A stretch of 20,912 nucleotides of DNA from CAZLQF01 sp964561545 (GTDB lineage Bacteria > Bacteroidota > Bacteroidia > CAILMK01 > CAYYUA01), in contig CAZLQF010000040.1 in the NCBI GenBank assembly GCA_964561545.1, positions 1 through 20,912 on the forward strand, given 5' to 3'. The notes under the pieces were generated by a model. The model had not been told where the DNA came from. It ran no database searches and saw only the letters and a program-made list of their open reading frames with translations. Positions within the stretch are counted from its first letter, which is position 1, and each line of letters starts with the position of its first letter. A program made the translations under genes and the position numbers. Shown piece by piece: positions 16,020 through 20,912 of this stretch.

Positions 16020-17618
16020 ATGAAAGATTTTGCCCAGCTTTTCTACAATTTGGATCAAACCAATAAAACCAACCCCAAGGTTGAGTACCTGACAGCCTAT
16101 TTCCAAGAGGCCAGTTACCAAGATATATTGTGGACCTTGGCCCTTTTTACGGGCAAACGGCCCAAACGACCGGTTAAAACACCACTTTTACGCCAATGGT
16201 GTGCTGATGAAGCGAAAATTCCATTGTGGCTCTTTGAAGAAAGTTACTATGTGGTGGGGGATTTGGCCGAAACCATCGCGCTTTTACTTCCTGATAAGCA
16301 AAAAGAATCCGACTACACGCTTACGGACTGGGTCCACTTCATGCAATGGTTGGTAAATCAGCGCGAAGAAGTAAAAGCATCATTCATCAAGGATGCTTGG
16401 CGTTGTTTTGCTTACCAGGAATTGTTTGTTTTTACCAAGCTCATGACCGGAGGCTACCGGATTGGGGTTTCCCAACGACTAATGGTTCGAGCCCTTAGCC
16501 AGGTGACGAACCTGCCTACCACTGAATTAGCGCATAAACTCATGGGTTACTGGCATCCTGATGAAGTAAGCTTTGAAGAACTATTCTACAGCAATGAAAG
16601 CCAAGCCGATATTTCCAGGCCTTACCCATTTTTCCTGGCTCACCAAATAGATGATAAAACAGATGAAATGGGATCCCCCGATGAATGGTACGCGGAATGG
16701 AAATGGGATGGGATCCGATCCCAAATTGTTCACCGGAAGGACCAGTTGTTCATCTGGTCCAGGGGTGAAGAACTGGTAACGGATCAATACCCTGAGCTAA
16801 AAGTCCTGACCGGGCAATTGCCTGATGGATGTGTTTTAGATGGCGAACTACTTCCATTCCAGGACGGCAAAGTTTTACCATTCAACGTTTTACAACGGCG
16901 TTTAGGCCGGAAAAATGTCTCCAAAAAACTCCTCGAAGAAGCGCCCATTGTTTTTATGGCTTATGACATTATGGAGTTTGATGGAGCAGATATTCGTGAT
17001 TGGCCCATTTCCGAAAGACGTAAAGTATTGAAGCAAATTATTCAAAAAGTTCATCATCAGGTTTTACGCTTTTCGCCGGAAGTACCGTTCGAGGATTGGG
17101 AAACCCTTGCTCAATACCGGGAGCAAGCATTGGCCTATTCGGCTGAAGGCCTCATGGTAAAGCGACTTTCTTCATCTTACCAGGTAAACAGGACTAAAGG
17201 AGATTGGTGGAAATGGAAAGTCGACCCTTTTACGATAGATGCAGTAATGATCTATGCCCAGCGGGGTCATGGCAGGCGAGCCAACTTGTATTCCGACTAT
17301 ACCTTTGCAGTATGGAATGAAGACCAAACAAGCCTCATCCCGTTTACCAAAGCCTACTCTGGTTTATCAGATCAGGAACTGCGGGAAGTGGATCGATGGG
17401 TTAAGCGCAATACGCGGGAACGTTATGGCCCGGTTAGAGCAGTAGAACCTTATTGGGTTTTTGAGCTTGCCTTTGAAGGCATCCAACAATCCAACCGCCA
17501 TAAATCAGGCATCGCTTTACGGTTTCCAAGAATTCATCGTTGGCGGAAAGATTTAACCATTAACGATGCCGATCACTTAAGCCATTTGTACAAATTATTG
17601 GAGCAATATTTTCAATAA
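16020..17618 (+). CDS. ATP-dependent DNA ligase (LigB-type, repair-associated)
   Basis: This enzyme seals nicks in duplex DNA using ATP through a covalent lysyl-AMP intermediate. Bacteria replicate with the NAD-dependent LigA, so this one is probably for repair. Of 532 residues, about 1-200 form the helical DNA-binding domain. The adenylylation motif KWDG has the nucleophile Lys228, followed by Ile-Arg. Motif III SRGEE is at 247-251, the DGELL block follows, and motif IV EGLMVKR starts at Glu376. The motif V segment WWKWKVDP is near 396-403. The C-terminal OB domain ends with the family block RFPRIHRWRKD. No nuclease or primase domain is fused, unlike LigD. It is the middle gene of the module, 86 bases before the helicase stop-to-start gap ends. 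Confidence 0.96.
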   Translation: MKDFAQLFYNLDQTNKTNPKVEYLTAYFQEASYQDILWTLALFTGKRPKRPVKTPLLRQWCADEAKIPLWLFEESYYVVGDLAETIALLLPDKQKESDYTLTDWVHFMQWLVNQREEVKASFIKDAWRCFAYQELFVFTKLMTGGYRIGVSQRLMVRALSQVTNLPTTELAHKLMGYWHPDEVSFEELFYSNESQADISRPYPFFLAHQIDDKTDEMGSPDEWYAEWKWDGIRSQIVHRKDQLFIWSRGEELVTDQYPELKVLTGQLPDGCVLDGELLPFQDGKVLPFNVLQRRLGRKNVSKKLLEEAPIVFMAYDIMEFDGADIRDWPISERRKVLKQIIQKVHHQVLRFSPEVPFEDWETLAQYREQALAYSAEGLMVKRLSSSYQVNRTKGDWWKWKVDPFTIDAVMIYAQRGHGRRANLYSDYTFAVWNEDQTSLIPFTKAYSGLSDQELREVDRWVKRNTRERYGPVRAVEPYWVFELAFEGIQQSNRHKSGIALRFPRIHRWRKDLTINDADHLSHLYKLLEQYFQ

Positions 17619-17722
17619 TACCATGGCCGCCTAAAAGTCTAATTAGTTATTGGCAAGAAAAATTGGTTGCAACCATCATTCATGCTCATAAACTTTACAA
17701 GTAATTGTCAAAAAGTAAAATC

Positions 17723-20197
17723 ATGACCTGGAAGCAGGGCAACCAACGAATCCAGCGATGGTTTAAGGAAAAAGGCTGGGAACCTTTTACCTACCAACAA
17801 AATACCCTTGAATACCATTTGGCTGGCTACTCAGGCATCGTAAATGCCCCCACGGGTATGGGCAAGACCGAAGCCATTTGGTTGCCCATTTTAGCCAACT
17901 GGATGAACCGGTTTCCGAATGCTTACCAAACCTCCGAAAAAAATGGTTTACGGGTATTATGGATCACACCTTTGAGAGCCCTGGCCAAAGATTTAGAGGC
18001 GTCTTTACAAGAAATTTGCGATGACTTAGCAATTCCTTGGCGTGTCAGCAGGCGAACAGGTGACACCTCCTCCAATCAACGGGAAAAGCAGAAACGGAAC
18101 ATGCCAGAGTGCTTAGTCATCACACCTGAGAGCTTGCATCTACTGTTAGCCACTAAAAACTATCCCACGCTATTCCAAAACCTTGAAGTGGTGATAGTTG
18201 ATGAGTGGCACGAACTGATGGGATCAAAGCGTGGCGTGCAAACAGAACTTGCTTTGTCCCGTCTTAGGGCTCTAAACCCTGACCTCCAAACCTGGGGCTT
18301 ATCAGCCACCATCGGCAACATGGAAGAGTCCCTGGAAATTTTGCTTGGTACGGAGCACGATCAGTCAAAATCTGTAATCGTTAAAGGGCAAACCCACAAG
18401 GATACCCATGTAGAAACCATTCTTCCCGATACAATTGAGAAATTTCCCTGGGCGGGCCATTTGGGCACCAAGCTTGTAGAACAGGTGCTTCCGATCATTA
18501 GGGAAAGTAAGAGTACGCTTGTTTTTACCAATACCCGCTCCCAGGCCGAAATTTGGTACCAAAATTTATTATTGTTTGATCCTGAACTGGCTGGCCAAAT
18601 GGCTTTGCATCATGGCTCACTCGATAATCAAATCCGGTATTGGGTAGAAAATGCACTGCATGAAGAAAAACTTAAAGTAGTCGTTTGCACCAGTAGTTTG
18701 GATTTAGGAGTGGATTTCAGGCCGGTTGAAACGGTAATTCAAGTTGGCAGCCCAAAAGGTGTGGCCCGTTTTTCTCAAAGAGCAGGACGAAGCGGACATC
18801 AACCAGGCGCTAAGAGTAAGATCTACTTTGTACCAACCCATTCCCTCGAAATTATGGAGGGCGCAGCCTTGAAAACTGCCATAGAAGAAGCTGTTTATGA
18901 AGAACGCATCCCCTACATTAAGCCTTTCGATGTTTTAATTCAATATTTATTGACTTTGGCCGTATCGGAAGGTTTTCAACCTTGGCAAATATTTAATGAA
19001 GTAATTGCTACTTATGCTTATTATGAGCTCGACCAGGAAGAATACCAGTGGATCCTGGATTTCATCGAACATGGGGGCCAAAACCTTCAAAAGTATGATG
19101 AATACAACAAAGTAGAGGAGCAAGACGGCTATTACCGGATCCGCAATAAGGGCAAAGCAACCCGACAACGTCTGAATGTGGGTACGATTGTAGGCGACAC
19201 AGCACTGCGCGTTAAATTTCTTCAGGGTAAACCGCTTGGGACCATAGAAGAAACGTTCCTTTCCAAAATTAAAGAAGGCGAACCCTTTTGGTTTGGCGGT
19301 CGAAACCTTGAATTGGTACGTATCAAAGACATGACTGCATGGGTTCGGCTGTCAAAAAAGCAAAAAAGCGGTAAGGTCCCGAACTGGTTAGGCGGCCGGA
19401 TGCCGCTTTCTTCCCAATTGGCAGCCAAACTCAGGGAGCAAATGCAGGAAGCTAAAACTGGGCAGCCCACTGATCCTGAGCTAAGGCTTTTACATCCCTT
19501 GTTTGACCTTCAGAATCAATGGTCCCATTTACCCGGCCAGCATGAACTGTTGATCGAGAAGATCAAAACACGGGAAGGTTGGCACGTCTTTATTTATCCT
19601 TTCGAGGGCCGCTATGTGCATGAAGGCATGGCTGCTTTGGTAGCACATCGCGTTTCCCAAATTCAACCCATAACTTTCTCTATGGCTATGAATGACTACG
19701 GCTTTGAATTGCTCTCCGATCAAGAAATCCCCATTGAAGAGGCACTGGCGCATAACCTGTTTTCTGACACCAACCTTATGAGCGACATTAATGCCACGCT
19801 TAACGCCACAGAAATGGCCAAAAGGAAATTCCGGGACATTGCCAGTATTGCTGGATTGGTTTTCAAAGGGTATCCCGGTCGCCAAAGTACTGAAAAGCAC
19901 CTTCAATCTTCTTCTCAATTGCTTTTTGAGATTTTCCGGGAATATGAGCCGAACAATCCATTATTGCAGCAGGCTTCAGAAGAGGTCATGCAATTCCAGT
20001 TGGAAGAAGTTCGTTTGCGGGGTGCCCTCAAGCGGATCCAAAACCAAAAAATCATGGTCCAGCAACCACCGAAGCCCACTCCCTTTGCTTTCCCCATTAT
20101 GGTGGACCGCATGCGTGAACGCTTGACTACCGAAAAACTCATGGACCGGATTGAGAAGATGCAAGTCCGGTTGGAGCAAGCAGCGGATAAGGGTTGA
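17723..20197 (+). CDS. Ligase-associated DEXH-box helicase (Lhr-type)
   Basis: This is a superfamily 2 helicase of the Lhr-core type, expected to be a 3'-5' ATP-dependent DNA translocase acting with the neighbouring nuclease and ligase. Starting from the ATG at 17723 it has 824 residues; an upstream in-frame TTG at 17705 would add six. The Walker A motif PTGMGKT is at 43-49 (Lys48) and the DEWH box at 160-163. Motif III SAT is at 194-196 and motif VI RAGRSGHQPG at 353-362. A winged-helix and Lhr-core domain follows from about 400 to 600. The C-terminal part (to about 790) has the family blocks EGRYVHEGMAALVA and FRDIASIAGLVFKGYPG. All motor motifs are intact. Transcription is probably shared with the ligase. 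Confidence 0.94.
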   Translation: MTWKQGNQRIQRWFKEKGWEPFTYQQNTLEYHLAGYSGIVNAPTGMGKTEAIWLPILANWMNRFPNAYQTSEKNGLRVLWITPLRALAKDLEASLQEICDDLAIPWRVSRRTGDTSSNQREKQKRNMPECLVITPESLHLLLATKNYPTLFQNLEVVIVDEWHELMGSKRGVQTELALSRLRALNPDLQTWGLSATIGNMEESLEILLGTEHDQSKSVIVKGQTHKDTHVETILPDTIEKFPWAGHLGTKLVEQVLPIIRESKSTLVFTNTRSQAEIWYQNLLLFDPELAGQMALHHGSLDNQIRYWVENALHEEKLKVVVCTSSLDLGVDFRPVETVIQVGSPKGVARFSQRAGRSGHQPGAKSKIYFVPTHSLEIMEGAALKTAIEEAVYEERIPYIKPFDVLIQYLLTLAVSEGFQPWQIFNEVIATYAYYELDQEEYQWILDFIEHGGQNLQKYDEYNKVEEQDGYYRIRNKGKATRQRLNVGTIVGDTALRVKFLQGKPLGTIEETFLSKIKEGEPFWFGGRNLELVRIKDMTAWVRLSKKQKSGKVPNWLGGRMPLSSQLAAKLREQMQEAKTGQPTDPELRLLHPLFDLQNQWSHLPGQHELLIEKIKTREGWHVFIYPFEGRYVHEGMAALVAHRVSQIQPITFSMAMNDYGFELLSDQEIPIEEALAHNLFSDTNLMSDINATLNATEMAKRKFRDIASIAGLVFKGYPGRQSTEKHLQSSSQLLFEIFREYEPNNPLLQQASEEVMQFQLEEVRLRGALKRIQNQKIMVQQPPKPTPFAFPIMVDRMRERLTTEKLMDRIEKMQVRLEQAADKG

Positions 20198-20848
20198 ATT
20201 TTTAAGTTCGAAATCCTTAAAACCCCCTATATCAATTTTAATGATAAAATAAACTTTTGAAAAGTATTTTAAAATCAATTACCCACTTTCCATAGGTTAA
20301 GGTTTGGCAAAGAGAACCTTGATTCAAGGTGATAAGTTAACTTTTGGGGAGAAAGTCATTAATTATCTTAGCGAATTCGGCATTGTATAACACTGAATTT
20401 TTGATCACCATTTGGACCCTTCATTTTACATCCCAGCTTAAGCTTATCATTTATTTTTTTGACCAATGCCTTTTTAAGCCGAACATTCGAGATACTAAAA
20501 GGCTAAATACGCTTTTATAGAGGGAGTTGAAACAAGATTAATGATTGCTGTTTGTTGGCTACCATCATGCCATTTAACACTTAATTTCAAGAATAATTCT
20601 GTTAACTGGTTCAGAAAAATAATGAAAACTCAAAGCTCCTCATCATCTCTATAAATTTAAATTTTTGGTAATCAATACTTTACTTAAAAAGGTAGCGTAA
20701 ACATAAAAGGTCCTGACTTTTACAATAGTTAGTTTAAGCTTTTAAAACTTCCGAATTGGATGGAGTTTGTCTCCTGTTACTTTTTTATAATCGGAACGAT
20801 GCTGTACCGATAGCGTCAGCAAAGTAACCCTGTGATGATTTTTCTGTC
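20198..20848. other. Gene-free region after the repair module
   Basis: These 651 AT-rich bases hold no convincing gene. The longest frame noted on the plus strand is 37 codons (20541-20654) and has no recognisable domain. No trace of the metallophosphoesterase that often follows the helicase was found, and no clear intrinsic terminator. A 7-bp inverted repeat, ACCTTGA-T-TCAAGGT, is at 20316-20330. The DNA could be a decayed accessory region beside the putative element end. Confidence 0.5.
20316..20330. repeat. Short perfect inverted repeat after the helicase gene
   Basis: Arms ACCTTGA and TCAAGGT are separated by one base. The near-absence of a loop favours a protein-binding dyad over an RNA hairpin. 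It lies about 120 bases after the helicase stop codon. No role is known. Confidence 0.3.
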
Positions 20849-20892
20849 GGGGGTGTATCAAAACAAAAAATTAGCAGCTAATTTTTTGTTTT
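20849..20892. repeat. Right structured inverted repeat (putative IS terminus)
   Basis: GGGGGTGTATCAAAA (20849-20863) is the exact reverse complement of 56-70. It leads into a near-perfect palindrome, with arms AAAACAAAAAATTAGC (20860-20875) and GCTAATTTTTTGTTTT (20877-20892) around one central base. The G-rich end faces into the window, so an element body, if present, lies to the right. Compared with the left copy, the outer AAAA/TTTT and the A6/T6 parts of the stem are shared, while the tip differs. The structure is seen directly; the IS identity is inferred. Confidence 0.6.
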
Positions 20893-20912
20893 AAAAGCTA
20901 AACACATTAAAT

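Noticed and set aside
20541..20654. 37-codon plus-strand frame in the gap after the helicase
   Set aside because: It is short, has no start-site support, membrane segment or known motif, and ends in a serine run typical of non-coding AT-rich DNA.
56..20863. Whole window as a composite transposon
   Set aside because: The end repeats fit, but the genes between include core functions (tsaD, rnr, tamB), no transposase is visible, and the bases next to the two repeats do not show a shared target duplication.

Overview
The window looks like chromosomal DNA of a member of the Bacteroidota, probably a marine or soil Cytophagales-type bacterium; genus and order are not fixed by the sequence. Evidence is a secreted repeat protein with a C-terminal type IX secretion (T9SS) sorting domain, a Bacteroidota-type TamB, an outer-membrane beta-barrel protein, AT-rich intergenic DNA, a TAnnTTTG-type -7 promoter box, and a lack of Shine-Dalgarno sequences. 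Eleven protein genes are supported. I saw no rRNA, tRNA or CRISPR.

Layout. Positions 28-70 and 20849-20892 carry a perfect 15-bp inverted repeat, each copy joined on its outer side to an AT-rich hairpin. They look like the termini of insertion-sequence-type elements whose bodies lie outside the window. Positions 460-7741 hold a minus-strand cluster transcribed tamB, rnr, msrA (envelope assembly, RNA turnover, methionine sulfoxide repair). Divergent from tamB across 48 bp are tsaD (tRNA t6A synthesis) and a secreted six-bladed-propeller protein of the SMP-30/gluconolactonase type (7790-9703). A recognisable promoter precedes an 885-residue T9SS cargo protein with seven repeats (9889-12546), which ends at a strong hairpin terminator. 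Next comes a THUMP-type RNA methyltransferase (12666-13778), convergent with an outer-membrane barrel protein (13782-14504).

The right third (14889-20197) is a DNA-repair module in one orientation: MBL-fold ligase-associated exonuclease, ATP-dependent DNA ligase and ligase-associated Lhr-type helicase. These families commonly travel together and are presumed to unwind, trim and seal damaged DNA. The usual fourth member, a metallophosphoesterase (PdeM type), is not found here; instead about 650 bp of gene-free DNA leads to the right-hand inverted repeat.

Most of the window is ordinary core genome. The points most worth checking are the paired structured inverted repeats at the two ends, the three-gene form of the ligase module beside one of them, the UUG starts, and the cysteine pattern of the T9SS repeat protein.
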